Positions 1 through 8,176 of a DNA stretch of 64,000 nucleotides are shown in pieces (the stretch's first letter is position 1; each line of letters begins with the position of its first letter). A program made the position numbers and the translations under genes. Source of the stretch: Aestuariibacter salexigens DSM 15300 (lineage in GTDB: Bacteria; Pseudomonadota; Gammaproteobacteria; Enterobacterales; Alteromonadaceae). The stretch is taken from NCBI RefSeq assembly GCF_000429145.1, contig NZ_AUBH01000002.1, positions 62,001-126,000 of the forward strand. Reading direction: 5' to 3'. A model generated the notes under the pieces. It worked only from the letters and a program-made list of their open reading frames with translations, searched no databases and was not told where the DNA came from.

Positions 1-452
1 CCGATGCCAAACTCGAGATTGTCTACATCCAGAGGTTTATTAATGTTCTCATAAAAGAAAAATTGTGCCGTACGCAGGCGGGTGATGTTTGCGCTCGATT
101 CGCTCCCTTGAGGAAAGGCTAAAAAGCGCGCGCGCTCCGGTGTCCAGAATAACGCATATATACCGTCTACACGATTATCCTGAGCCATCTGCAGACATCG
201 ATTCCAGGCCCGATACTGGACATTGAAGTGGATACCCGACTGGTTTCCTGCACGGATAATCTGGTCAGTAGTCGAACCGGTGATCACTTTGGTCACGTCT
301 GCATGTTTGGATAATTCAGTGCATACTGACAGCGTCAACGCTGCCTTTTTTGCATTGTCGTTGGCAGCGGCTACAACACAGAAAAACAAAGGGGCAAAGA
401 AGAATGCTCTCACACGTCTATTAATATATTGTTGTTTTAGTAACCTTAGCAT
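1..452 (-). CDS. Orphan periplasmic solute-binding protein, family 3-like (partial, 3' end outside window)
   Basis: Reading the minus strand from an ATG at 452 gives an open frame that is still open at base 1, so about 150 residues are visible. It begins with a basic stretch and a hydrophobic core (FFFAPLFFCVVAAAN), a typical Sec signal peptide. The mature part has the look of SBP_bac_3 / PBPb proteins: an early strand reading LTLSVCTEL, then a stretch reading FNVQYRAWNRCLQMAQDN and GIYALFWTPERARFLAFP, as in amino-acid-binding proteins that hold the ligand between two lobes. A GTG at 413 is an alternative start but would shorten the signal peptide's basic region. No strong ribosome site is seen. 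The start lies directly behind the terminator of the antiporter operon. No permease or ATPase is visible, so the role is unknown; many Alteromonadales carry such orphans. Confidence 0.7.
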   Translation of the reverse strand, partial: MLRLLKQQYINRRVRAFFFAPLFFCVVAAANDNAKKAALTLSVCTELSKHADVTKVITGSTTDQIIRAGNQSGIHFNVQYRAWNRCLQMAQDNRVDGIYALFWTPERARFLAFPQGSESSANITRLRTAQFFFYENINKPLDVDNLEFGI

Positions 453-466
453 AGTCAATCTGATAC

Positions 467-493
467 AAAAAAGCCTGCGCAAGCAGGCTTTTT
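467..493. terminator. Bidirectional rho-independent terminator ending the antiporter operon
   Basis: An 8-bp perfect stem (AAGCCTGC / GCAGGCTT, loop GCAA) is flanked by an A-run on the left and a T-run on the right, so it can terminate in both directions. On the minus strand it closes the Mrp operon that ends at 520. The solute-binding gene starts only 15 bases further on and would need read-through or a promoter overlapping the hairpin. Confidence 0.8.
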
Positions 494-519
494 ACTCTTG
501 CTGAACGTATCTCGATTGC

Positions 520-2199
520 TTAGAAGATTTGTGCCAACAGCGCAATAAACACCATAACAACCAGCAGGATTGCCATTCTGCGTGTTAGCTCAGCAGCAGT
601 GGTGCCGTCGTGTTCATTGTAAGAAGGCAATCTATGCACGGCTGCATCAATCTGACTCTTACTCCAGTCTCGCAACGTGGCAAGTCTGTACGATACCCAG
701 GCGCCGGTTATCGGGAACAGACGGCGATAGAACCACTCCATATCCAGATTGACGGAGCGGAGTTCTGGTGGATACAGGCCCTGTTTGTTTAGCCACACGA
801 ACGCGAGTGCTGAGAAGAACAGCAGCTGCAGTTGGGTCAACGTATGCGTAACATCATATGGCACATAACTGTTTTCCCACGGCAGTAACTGGTACATCAG
901 CTGTGGATAGCTACCAATTGCGATACACAGCACCGACGCAATGCCCATGGCAATAAGCATATTGGTTGGCGCTTCTTTAACACGGAGCCCTGAATCATGG
1001 TGGAAGAAGGCAAAATACGGAATTTTAATGCCTGCGTGGTGGAATACACCTGCTGAAGCAAACAACAGCATCAACCACAGGTATTCATGACCCGCCTCAA
1101 TCATGGCCGCCATCACCATCGACTTTGATACAAACCCACTGAACAGCGGGAATGCAGAAATAGACGCTGCGCCGACAATACAGAAGACGGTTGTTTTGGG
1201 CATCGATTTATACAAGCCGCCGAGGTCTGAGCCGTTTACATGGCCAACCCGATGCAGTACGGCACCCATAGTCATAAACAGCAAACCTTTAAAGATAACA
1301 TCGTTGAAGGCGTGCGCTACGGCGCCGTTAAGTGCCAGTGCGGTACCGATACCGATCCCACACACCATGAAACCCAACTGGTTGATCAGGCTGTATGCCA
1401 ATACCTTGCGTAAATCGTTTTCTATTACTGCATAAAAGATAGGAAAACAGGTCATCGCCGCGCCGATGTAGACCAACAACTCTTCGCCAGCGAAGGTTCT
1501 GGCCAGCGCATACACCGCCACTTTAGTGGTGAAGGCGGACAGGAATACCGTACCTGTAGGCGTGGCCATAGGGTAGGCATCGGTCAGCCAGGTATGCATG
1601 AATGGGAAGGCACATTTGATACCCAATGCAATAAACACCAGCCATGATGCAGCAGAATCCAGACCAATGTAGCCAACATCCAGCGAGCCTGTTTGCTGAT
1701 ATAGCATCAACGCGCCAATCAACAACAATACCCCTGATAACACCTGGATCACCAGGTAACGCAGGCCAGCAAGACGGGCTGTCTGGGTGCGTCTTGCCCA
1801 GATTAAGAAAACCGACGTTAAGGCCAGCATTTCCCAGAAAATAAAAACGGTTACCCAGTCACCCGCAAATACAGCACCAAGCGCACTACCAGCGTACAGC
1901 AGCCCGGTCGACTGTTGCAGTTTATCATCCACATGCACCGAATAAATTAATGCCAGCAATCCAGCAATATGGAACAGGTAGCCAAACATCAGACTGAGTT
2001 TGTCGACTTGCATTAACTGTAAGTCAAATATCACCAGTGGCACAGTGACGATGCTGTCGTAGGAATGCGTGAAAAACAGATTCAGGCCACCCCAAATGGG
2101 GGCCAGCAGTAATAAATAACGGGCCTTGCCGCTAACGAACAGCGCCAGTAAAGCGGCAATATAAAACGGAATAAAGGGAGGAAGATCAGCAATCCACAT
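520..2199 (-). CDS. Mrp-type cation/proton antiporter, third ND5/MrpD-like membrane subunit
   Basis: 559 residues, about 14 hydrophobic segments, of the proton-conducting membrane transporter family (PF00361; NuoL/M/N, MrpA/D). The residues thought to carry protons in this family are present: the TM5 glutamate in FIFWEML, the TM7 lysine in LGIKCAFPFMHTWL and a TM8 lysine in FTTKVAVYAL. A soluble C-terminal extension (about residues 480-540) precedes a last membrane helix. It is the last gene of the operon; its start overlaps the stop of the 104-residue upstream protein by one base. It is one of three MrpD-like subunits here. It may stand in for the N-terminal part of MrpA, which is otherwise missing, but that is inference. 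Confidence 0.85.
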   Translation of the reverse strand: MWIADLPPFIPFYIAALLALFVSGKARYLLLLAPIWGGLNLFFTHSYDSIVTVPLVIFDLQLMQVDKLSLMFGYLFHIAGLLALIYSVHVDDKLQQSTGLLYAGSALGAVFAGDWVTVFIFWEMLALTSVFLIWARRTQTARLAGLRYLVIQVLSGVLLLIGALMLYQQTGSLDVGYIGLDSAASWLVFIALGIKCAFPFMHTWLTDAYPMATPTGTVFLSAFTTKVAVYALARTFAGEELLVYIGAAMTCFPIFYAVIENDLRKVLAYSLINQLGFMVCGIGIGTALALNGAVAHAFNDVIFKGLLFMTMGAVLHRVGHVNGSDLGGLYKSMPKTTVFCIVGAASISAFPLFSGFVSKSMVMAAMIEAGHEYLWLMLLFASAGVFHHAGIKIPYFAFFHHDSGLRVKEAPTNMLIAMGIASVLCIAIGSYPQLMYQLLPWENSYVPYDVTHTLTQLQLLFFSALAFVWLNKQGLYPPELRSVNLDMEWFYRRLFPITGAWVSYRLATLRDWSKSQIDAAVHRLPSYNEHDGTTAAELTRRMAILLVVMVFIALLAQIF

Positions 2200-2513
2200 C
2201 AGTGTTTTTCCTCCCCGTGAGGCGTGTCATTTTTACGCGTGTCGAGCAGCTCCTGCTCGAGAGGTTCGTAATAATCTTCTTTGCGCATCAACACCTTGCG
2301 CATTTCTTTGGCAATGACGACCAACACCACGCAAGCTACAAATCCGTATAAGGCATAAAACGCCGGAATTTCTTCAAATGAGACATAGATATGACGGTGT
2401 ACCACAAAGTCCAGTACGACAAGGATCACGCAGATGGCGTAGAACACCCTAAGGATCCAATTCACATTGTTCGGTTTGTCGAAGAAATCAGCTTCTTGCT
2501 TTTGTTCGCTCAC
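2199..2513 (-). CDS. Small two-helix membrane protein of the antiporter operon
   Basis: 104 residues with two predicted membrane helices (about 20-38 and 52-70), a charged N-terminus and an acidic/basic cytosolic-type tail rich in E, K and D. I do not recognise a named family. It sits between two MrpD-like subunits with 2 bases to the upstream gene and a 1-base overlap with the downstream one, so it is almost certainly co-translated and probably an accessory subunit of the complex. Function is not known. Confidence 0.75.
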   Translation of the reverse strand: MSEQKQEADFFDKPNNVNWILRVFYAICVILVVLDFVVHRHIYVSFEEIPAFYALYGFVACVVLVVIAKEMRKVLMRKEDYYEPLEQELLDTRKNDTPHGEEKH

Positions 2514-2515
2514 TG

Positions 2516-3976
2516 TTAACCTCCTGCCATGGCAAGGTTAAAGAAGGGCTGCGGGTAAAAGAACAGCACGATACACATCAGCGCGGGTACTGCCATACCA
2601 ATAAGACATGGCAGCGGCGCTTCTTTGATAGCCATTTTTTGATCGGACGAGACAAAGAACCCACGCACCGGTATAGCGGCCAGATAAACAATGTTGAGCA
2701 GAGAGCTCAGCATCAACGTACCCAACAGTGCCCAGCGCGTGAATTCAGGTCCGCTGTAATCAATGCTGCCAAGCAGCAGATACCATTTACTCCACATGCC
2801 GCCAAATATTGGCAATCCGATGATAGATAAAGTGCCAATTAAAAATACCCCAAAAGTAAACGGCATTTGTCGACCGAGTCCATCCAACTCACTGACTTTA
2901 GTCTTGTGCGTGGCCACCAGAATGGCACCTGCTGCGAAAAATAGGCTGATTTTCGCAAATGCGTGCATGGCAATGTGTAAGCTACCGCCGAGCAGTCCCA
3001 GAGAGTTGGCCAACAACGCGCCAAGCACGATGTAGCTGAGCTGGCTGATGGTGGAGTAGGCCAGGCGCTCCTTAAGATTATCGCGGGTCATTGCGACCAG
3101 TGAGCCAAGCAGTATGGTGAGCATGGGTAACCAGATAAGCCAATGTGTAGCGCCGCTCTGGGTTAAGAAATCAGTACCAAACACAAAGCCGACGACTTTC
3201 ACCATTGAAAACACACCTGCTTTCACAACGGCTACTGCATGTAATAGTGCGCTCACCGGCGTGGGAGCCACCATCGCTGCGGGTAACCAGCGGTGCAGGG
3301 GCATCACTGCCGCTTTACCAATGCCGAAGATAAACAATAGCAACAGGGGAGCTGCCCATTTAGGGTCAAGCTTGCCAGCCAGCATGCCGCCGGAGGCAAA
3401 AGTGGTATCGCCCGCGACGTACCAGACAATAACCAGCGCAGGTAAGAAGAACGCAATCGACGAGCCCATCAAAATGCCGAGGTAGGTGCGTCCTCCTTTG
3501 CGGGCTTTATCGTTACCGGCATGGGTAACCAGCGGGTAGGTTGTAACGGTCAAGATTTCGTAGAACAAAAATAGCGTAAACAGATTATCTGCATAGGCCA
3601 CCCCCATTACGGCGGAGATCGCGACGGCAAAGAAAGTATAGAAGCGGGTCTGATTTTTCTCGTGATGGCCGCGCATGTAGCCGATGGCGTAAATCGAGGT
3701 CACTATCCACAGGCTGCTGGCGATAAGCGCGAACAGCATGCCGAAATGTTCAACTGAGAACGCAATCGTCAGGTTTGGCATGGGCTCAGCGACAATCAGT
3801 TTAGCATCACTGTCAGTAAACTGGCCAAATATGAGGATGTTAACGATAAACAATATGACTGCCGTAACAAGCGTGGCCGCTTCACGAATGTTCGGGACAC
3901 GGTCGAGTCTGCTGACGACGATGGCGCCGGCGAGCGGCAACAACATACTGATGGCAATTAGCATTGTCATACTCAT
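2516..3976 (-). CDS. Mrp-type antiporter, second MrpD-like membrane subunit
   Basis: 486 residues, PF00361 family, about 14 membrane helices. Key charged residues of the ion-translocating core are visible: TM5 Glu in LFLFYEILTVTTYPL, TM7 Lys in GIGKAAVMPLHRWLP and a further Lys in HAVAVVKAGVF. The PxHxWLP motif is shared with NuoM/NuoN and MrpD. Four bases separate it from the upstream mnhD and two from the small gene downstream. Probably one of three channels of a large antiporter; which subunit moves Na+ and which moves H+ cannot be told from sequence. Confidence 0.88.
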   Translation of the reverse strand: MSMTMLIAISMLLPLAGAIVVSRLDRVPNIREAATLVTAVILFIVNILIFGQFTDSDAKLIVAEPMPNLTIAFSVEHFGMLFALIASSLWIVTSIYAIGYMRGHHEKNQTRFYTFFAVAISAVMGVAYADNLFTLFLFYEILTVTTYPLVTHAGNDKARKGGRTYLGILMGSSIAFFLPALVIVWYVAGDTTFASGGMLAGKLDPKWAAPLLLLFIFGIGKAAVMPLHRWLPAAMVAPTPVSALLHAVAVVKAGVFSMVKVVGFVFGTDFLTQSGATHWLIWLPMLTILLGSLVAMTRDNLKERLAYSTISQLSYIVLGALLANSLGLLGGSLHIAMHAFAKISLFFAAGAILVATHKTKVSELDGLGRQMPFTFGVFLIGTLSIIGLPIFGGMWSKWYLLLGSIDYSGPEFTRWALLGTLMLSSLLNIVYLAAIPVRGFFVSSDQKMAIKEAPLPCLIGMAVPALMCIVLFFYPQPFFNLAMAGG

Positions 3977-3980
3977 GGCG

Positions 3981-5477
3981 TTACGCTCCTGTACCTAATA
4001 ACGATCTGACTGCATCGCTAGCGGCACCGAGTGATAACTCAGTATCGATACCGAAATAGATGTTGGCGATGACGATAAGCCATGTTGCCACCAGCATTAA
4101 CATAGGCGACTTCGCTATTGTGTCGCTGCCTGAGTCGACGTTCTGCACTCTCGGCTTTTGCGGTGCAGCAAAATACAGGGCTTCAACCAGTTTCCACACA
4201 TAAGCGATGGCCAGAATAGACCCAACCAGAATGACGATAACTACGCCCCAGTGATCGGTTTGCATGGCACCTTCCAACAAGTACCACTTGCTGATAAAGC
4301 CTACCGTGCCGGGCACGCCAATCAGACTCAGGCCGGCAATCACCATGGCACTAAACGCGTATGGCATGTCTTTGCCTAGGCCATACAGGTCATCTAATTC
4401 TGTGCTGTTCGCACGCAGCAGATAAATACCCGCCACCATGAACAGTGCGGCCTTCATTAGCGCATGGTTAAACAAATGTAACAGCGTTGACGTCATGCCT
4501 GACTCATTGATTAAGCCAATGCCAATGATCATGTAGCCAATTTGCGCCACGCTCGAGTAGGCCAGAAGGCGTCGCATGCCGGTCTGTTGAATGGCTCTGA
4601 CTGAGCCATAGATTACGGCAACTGAACCAAGCGTTATCATGATGGTTGGAAGCATCTCGAGCCAGTACTGCATCGGGAATACGTCAAACAAACAGCGGAT
4701 CAGTGCGTACACTGCCACTTTTGTTGCTGTGGCTGCTAAAAATATGCTCACAGTCGACGGCGCATAGCTGTATGAAGCGGGCAACCAGCTGTGTAGCGGG
4801 AATACTGCAGCCTTTAACGCAATACCAACAACGATAAACATCAGCGCTGTGCTGACCAGTTGCAAGTTTTCAAATTCTGCAAAGCGGGTTTGAATATCAG
4901 CCATATTCAGGCTGCCCGATGCAGCATACAGCATACCTACGCCAAGCAGAAAGAAGGTGGCACCAATCGTTCCCAGGATCAGGTAGTTGAACGACGCAAA
5001 TAAAGCCTTGCGATTCTTGCCAAGGCTGATCAGGGCGTATGATGATAATGACGATATTTCCAGGAAAACAAACAGGTTGAATACGTCACCCGTCAGTGCG
5101 ATGCCCAACAATCCCAGTAAACAAAGCTGGAACATCGCATAGAACATCGGGATAAGATGGTCCGGAATTTCCTTTTCTACACTGCGTGGAGCATACAGCA
5201 TAGTCGCTGCGGCGATACCGCTGACAATCAATGCCACAAGTGCATTGAGTGAGTCGATGGTGTAAACAATACCCCATGGCGGCTGCCAACCACCGAGCTC
5301 ATAATGAATGACCCTGCCTGTGGTCACATCCATCAGGATCCACAGGGAAATGCCAAAACAGACTACGGTGAGAACAAAGGTGATTAGCCAGGCCAGATTT
5401 TTGCCGCGCACTAGCGCTGTGATGGGGGCGGCAAGAAGAGGCAGTACTACCAATAAAATACTTATTTGCTGCATCAT
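3981..5477 (-). CDS. mnhD: Na+/H+ antiporter subunit D (MrpD/MnhD)
   Basis: 498 residues, PF00361 family. TM5 Glu (NLFVFLEISSLSSYALI) and TM7 Lys (GIALKAAVFPLHSWLPASY) are present, and the segment SAPSTVS-like (YAPSTVSIFLAATATKVAVYAL) matches canonical MrpD. Starts inside the stop of mnhC (4-base overlap). MrpD is one of the two large ion-translocating subunits of Mrp antiporters, which exchange cytoplasmic Na+ (or K+) for external H+ and support alkali and salt tolerance. Of the three large subunits in this operon it is the most like standard MnhD. Confidence 0.92.
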   Translation of the reverse strand: MMQQISILLVVLPLLAAPITALVRGKNLAWLITFVLTVVCFGISLWILMDVTTGRVIHYELGGWQPPWGIVYTIDSLNALVALIVSGIAAATMLYAPRSVEKEIPDHLIPMFYAMFQLCLLGLLGIALTGDVFNLFVFLEISSLSSYALISLGKNRKALFASFNYLILGTIGATFFLLGVGMLYAASGSLNMADIQTRFAEFENLQLVSTALMFIVVGIALKAAVFPLHSWLPASYSYAPSTVSIFLAATATKVAVYALIRCLFDVFPMQYWLEMLPTIMITLGSVAVIYGSVRAIQQTGMRRLLAYSSVAQIGYMIIGIGLINESGMTSTLLHLFNHALMKAALFMVAGIYLLRANSTELDDLYGLGKDMPYAFSAMVIAGLSLIGVPGTVGFISKWYLLEGAMQTDHWGVVIVILVGSILAIAYVWKLVEALYFAAPQKPRVQNVDSGSDTIAKSPMLMLVATWLIVIANIYFGIDTELSLGAASDAVRSLLGTGA

Positions 5478-5833
5478 GATTTGGCGTCCAACTCCCTGAT
5501 TTCATCTTCTTCGATGGTGTTGTATGCCTCTTTTATACGAATGACTAGCGCAAAACCCACCGCAGTGGTCGCCACACCCACCACAATGGCCGTCAGCATC
5601 AGTACCTGAGGGAGGGGGTTAGAATAGGTCGAGAACCCTTCTGCCACGATTGGCGCTGTGCCATCTTCAACTTTGCCCAGACTGACATAGAAGAGAATAA
5701 CGGCGGTTTGAAAAATACTCAGTCCGGCCAGCTTCTTGATCATATTAGTGCGGCTCATCAGGGTGAACATGCCTACCATCATGACCGCGATAATCAGCCA
5801 GTAATTAATGTGTCCAATGATATAGTCCATCAT
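5474..5833 (-). CDS. mnhC: Na+/H+ antiporter subunit C (MrpC/MnhC, NuoK-like)
   Basis: 119 residues, three membrane helices, NuoK family (PF00420). The stretch LSRTNMIKKLAGLSIFQTAVILFYVS with the conserved N/I-rich second helix and the following PLPQVLMLTAIVVGVATTAVGFAL are hallmarks of MnhC/NuoK. Four-base overlaps at both ends (with mnhB upstream and mnhD downstream) show translational coupling. It is a small structural subunit next to MrpD in known Mrp structures. Confidence 0.92.
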   Translation of the reverse strand: MMDYIIGHINYWLIIAVMMVGMFTLMSRTNMIKKLAGLSIFQTAVILFYVSLGKVEDGTAPIVAEGFSTYSNPLPQVLMLTAIVVGVATTAVGFALVIRIKEAYNTIEEDEIRELDAKS

Positions 5834-6252
5834 TTCGGCAAGACCCTCCGCGCAAAGGTAAAGAAGATCAGCAGCATGACCGAGCCAACGGTGATGCCGA
5901 CGCCCAACTCAATAAGAATGATACCGATGTGCTGACCCGCGACCGGCTCGGACGCCAGTGCACTATAGTCCAGGAAATTACCGCCCATCAGCATGGCGAC
6001 GACGCCCACACCAGCGTAAAGCAACACGCCGAAGCAGGCTGCCACTTTTAACCAGTGGTCTGGCAATACTTTTATTGCAGATTCAAGTCCATACACGAGC
6101 GAGTAAAGCAAAAATGCAGAACTGAATATAACGCCGGCCTGAAAGCCGCCGCCGGGGCTGTAATCACCATGAAACTGCACGTAAAAAGCAAACAGAATAA
6201 TGACGGGGATCAGCCATTTGGCAACAACCCTGAGGATGAGTTTATCCTGCAT
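5830..6252 (-). CDS. mnhB: Na+/H+ antiporter subunit B (MrpB/MnhB)
   Basis: 140 residues, four membrane helices, MnhB family (PF04039). The motif FHGDYSPGGGFQAGVIFSSA is the typical MrpB signature, and the C-terminal FLELGVGITVGSVM-type helix fits as well (here LIELGVGITVGSVMLLIF). The start lies 11 bases inside the preceding gene, so it depends on its translation. Acts as an integral membrane subunit of the Mrp complex. Confidence 0.93.
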   Translation of the reverse strand: MQDKLILRVVAKWLIPVIILFAFYVQFHGDYSPGGGFQAGVIFSSAFLLYSLVYGLESAIKVLPDHWLKVAACFGVLLYAGVGVVAMLMGGNFLDYSALASEPVAGQHIGIILIELGVGITVGSVMLLIFFTFARRVLPK

Positions 6253-6805
6253 CTTTTTTCTTCCCCTTGACTCGTGGTTTTTCTGATCGCAGCAGAAGTA
6301 ACAGAATCCCCAACCCAGCAGTCAACACTACGGTGACCTCCCCTAGGGTATCGAAGCCTCGATAGCTGGCCAGTACTGCCGTTACGAGATTGGGTACACC
6401 TGTCTCAGCCTGACCTGACTCAATAAAGCGCGCTGCCACTTGCGTGTGCGCAGGTGCGGTTGGGTCGCCCAGTTCGGCGATGTCGTGAATGCCGTACATC
6501 AGAGCCACGCCCATCACTACTGACAGTAATAATGCCAGTGATGAATTACGGCCCTTGTTTTCAACTTCGTGGCTATCACGCACAGAAGCGATTGTGACCA
6601 GCATCAACACGGTTGAAATACCGGTGCCCACTGCAGCTTCGGTGAAGGCAACATCAGGCGCATCCAGCACCACAAACAGCCCCGCCACTAACAAGCTGTA
6701 GAGGCCAAATAACATGGCCATGGCCAGCAGGTTTTTAATGCGTAACACCGCGATCGCCATGATCACCAGAAACGACAGGAGTACGATGTTTACAAGCAAA
6801 CTCAT
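6242..6805 (-). CDS. MrpA C-terminal / MbhD-MbhE-like antiporter subunit (DUF4040)
   Basis: 187 residues, about five membrane helices. The first half (LVIMAIAVLRIKNLLAMAML, then DAPDVAFTEAAVGTGISTVL) matches MbhD/DUF4040, and the second half (LVTAVLASYRGFDTLGEVTV) matches the MbhE-like end of MrpA with its conserved RGFDTLGE motif. So it equals the C-terminal part of a normal MrpA, encoded as a separate gene. It overlaps mnhG by 4 bases and mnhB by 11. In archaeal Mbh clusters the same two pieces are also separate from the large antiporter subunits. Confidence 0.88.
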   Translation of the reverse strand: MSLLVNIVLLSFLVIMAIAVLRIKNLLAMAMLFGLYSLLVAGLFVVLDAPDVAFTEAAVGTGISTVLMLVTIASVRDSHEVENKGRNSSLALLLSVVMGVALMYGIHDIAELGDPTAPAHTQVAARFIESGQAETGVPNLVTAVLASYRGFDTLGEVTVVLTAGLGILLLLLRSEKPRVKGKKKDAG

Positions 6806-7140
6806 TTAGATGCGCCCTCATCGTTGTTGTCAGTCTCAATATTTTCACTTAACGGTCTAAAGCCCCAGTGCCATGCGCCGCTGGCAAGGGCGAAAGAGGA
6901 TGTCGGACTGGTAAACAGTAAAAACAGGAAAATGAACAGCAGTTTGACCGTGACCAGGGTCAATCCCGACTGCAATGCCAAACCGAACAAAATCAAGAAA
7001 GTGCAAAGTGTGTCAGTCACACCGACAGCATGAAGTCTGGAAAACATGTCTGGCAGGCGGATCAAGCCGATGCCGCCAATTAAGCTCAAAAAGCACCCGA
7101 GAGCCAGACAAACGATGGATAAAATATTGATTATGCTCAT
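6802..7140 (-). CDS. mnhG: Na+/H+ antiporter subunit G (MrpG/MnhG)
   Basis: 112 residues, three membrane helices, PhaG/MnhG/YufB family (PF03334). The motif GLIRLPDMFSRLHAVGVTDTL is diagnostic. The C-terminus is short and charged. It is coupled by 4-base overlaps to mnhF upstream and the MbhDE-like gene downstream. Small subunit essential for assembly of Mrp antiporters in studied bacteria. Confidence 0.94.
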   Translation of the reverse strand: MSIINILSIVCLALGCFLSLIGGIGLIRLPDMFSRLHAVGVTDTLCTFLILFGLALQSGLTLVTVKLLFIFLFLLFTSPTSSFALASGAWHWGFRPLSENIETDNNDEGASK

Positions 7141-7448
7141 GCGTTTTCCTCTTCGTCTTCTAAGTCTTCACGAGAGAAGCTGTTGGCATAGTGCTTGCCA
7201 CGTTCAACCAGCCTCAAAGCGGCAATGACGCCCACGAAATTGAGTAGGGAATACAGTAACGCGATGTCTAAAATGTCAGGACGACCAGAGAAGAAGGCGA
7301 AAACTGAGACGAGCAGCACCGCTTTGGTACCGAACATATTCACCGCCAGAATACGGTCGAATACCGTCGGTCCCAGTACCGCTCGCGCAACACCCAACGC
7401 CATACTTACCAGGATCGCTATCCCGGCCGCCAGATAATAGATTTCCAT
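7137..7448 (-). CDS. mnhF: Na+/H+ antiporter subunit F (MrpF/MnhF)
   Basis: 103 residues, three membrane helices, MrpF/PhaF antiporter family (PF04066). Conserved features: RAVLGPTVFDRILAVNMFGTK in the first loop and DIALLYSLLNFVGVIAALR in the last helix; the Asp in this helix is implicated in ion binding in MrpF. Its ATG shares one base with the stop of mnhE (TGATG). Confidence 0.93.
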   Translation of the reverse strand: MEIYYLAAGIAILVSMALGVARAVLGPTVFDRILAVNMFGTKAVLLVSVFAFFSGRPDILDIALLYSLLNFVGVIAALRLVERGKHYANSFSREDLEDEEENA

Positions 7449-7939
7449 CAGAGTGAGTCCTCAGCGCGTTGCTCTCGTGCTATGGGTGGAATGATTTTCT
7501 CCATATCCCCATCCAGCAAATCTTCAGCACCTTCAGCGCTGATGGTATGTACATACAGGTCGTTACCTTCCATATGCACGCTTGCTGAGCCAGGTGTCAG
7601 AGTAATGGCGTTAGCGTAAAGTACTTTGCTCAGGTCATCTTCAAACGGCATGTTGACTTTGATAAAGCGGGCCGAGACCGGTTTGATGCCCAATACGCGT
7701 AAGGTGACGTCAATGTTTGATATCAGTATGCGCTTCGCCAACCGGGCAGTAAACTTAATAAATTGCCAGTTTACCAACAGAGGGAATTGTTGACGGTCAG
7801 CGTCGACCATTCTTGTGGACAACCAAATTACCATGAGAACGGCAATTACGCCGAATGTCAGCATCAATGGCTGGAACATTCCTGATAACAATAGCCACAG
7901 GATGCCCATAAAAACGCCAAGCCGTAGTGTATGTTTCAC
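7448..7939 (-). CDS. mnhE: Na+/H+ antiporter subunit E (MrpE/MnhE)
   Basis: 163 residues, MNHE family (PF01899): two N-terminal membrane helices followed by a cytosolic domain with the typical LSKVLYANAITLTPGSASV motif (compare ANSITLTPGT in other MrpE). First gene of the ten-gene operon, so the operon promoter must lie between it and yoaA (7940-8176). The order E-F-G first is that of archaeal Mbh and some proteobacterial clusters, not of the Bacillus ABCDEFG operon. Confidence 0.93.
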   Translation of the reverse strand: MKHTLRLGVFMGILWLLLSGMFQPLMLTFGVIAVLMVIWLSTRMVDADRQQFPLLVNWQFIKFTARLAKRILISNIDVTLRVLGIKPVSARFIKVNMPFEDDLSKVLYANAITLTPGSASVHMEGNDLYVHTISAEGAEDLLDGDMEKIIPPIAREQRAEDSL

Positions 7940-7955
7940 TTCGCTTCGCTCCTCG

Positions 7956-7973
7956 ATTAACGTGAACGTTAAT
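7956..7973. promoter_or_regulatory. Perfect palindrome in the leader of the antiporter operon
   Basis: ATTAACGTGAACGTTAAT, 7-bp arms around TGAA, 17 bases upstream of the mnhE start. Its position suits an operator or a leader hairpin controlling the operon. No regulator can be assigned. Confidence 0.4.
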
Positions 7974-8176
7974 GCGTACGCTTCAGGCTTTTCGCACTGA
8001 ATTTGTTATTAGTATAGTGCGCTATTTTTAATAGTTATACGCCGAACAATCAAGCTCTTAGTGTCCTGTTCGCTGGTTAATTAGGCATCACATCGTTGCG
8101 TTTAGATGCTTTTCAGCGAAGACCTTTTTGCAAAACTTTGGCATAATCGCGCTAATTTTTATTATTAAATCGTATT

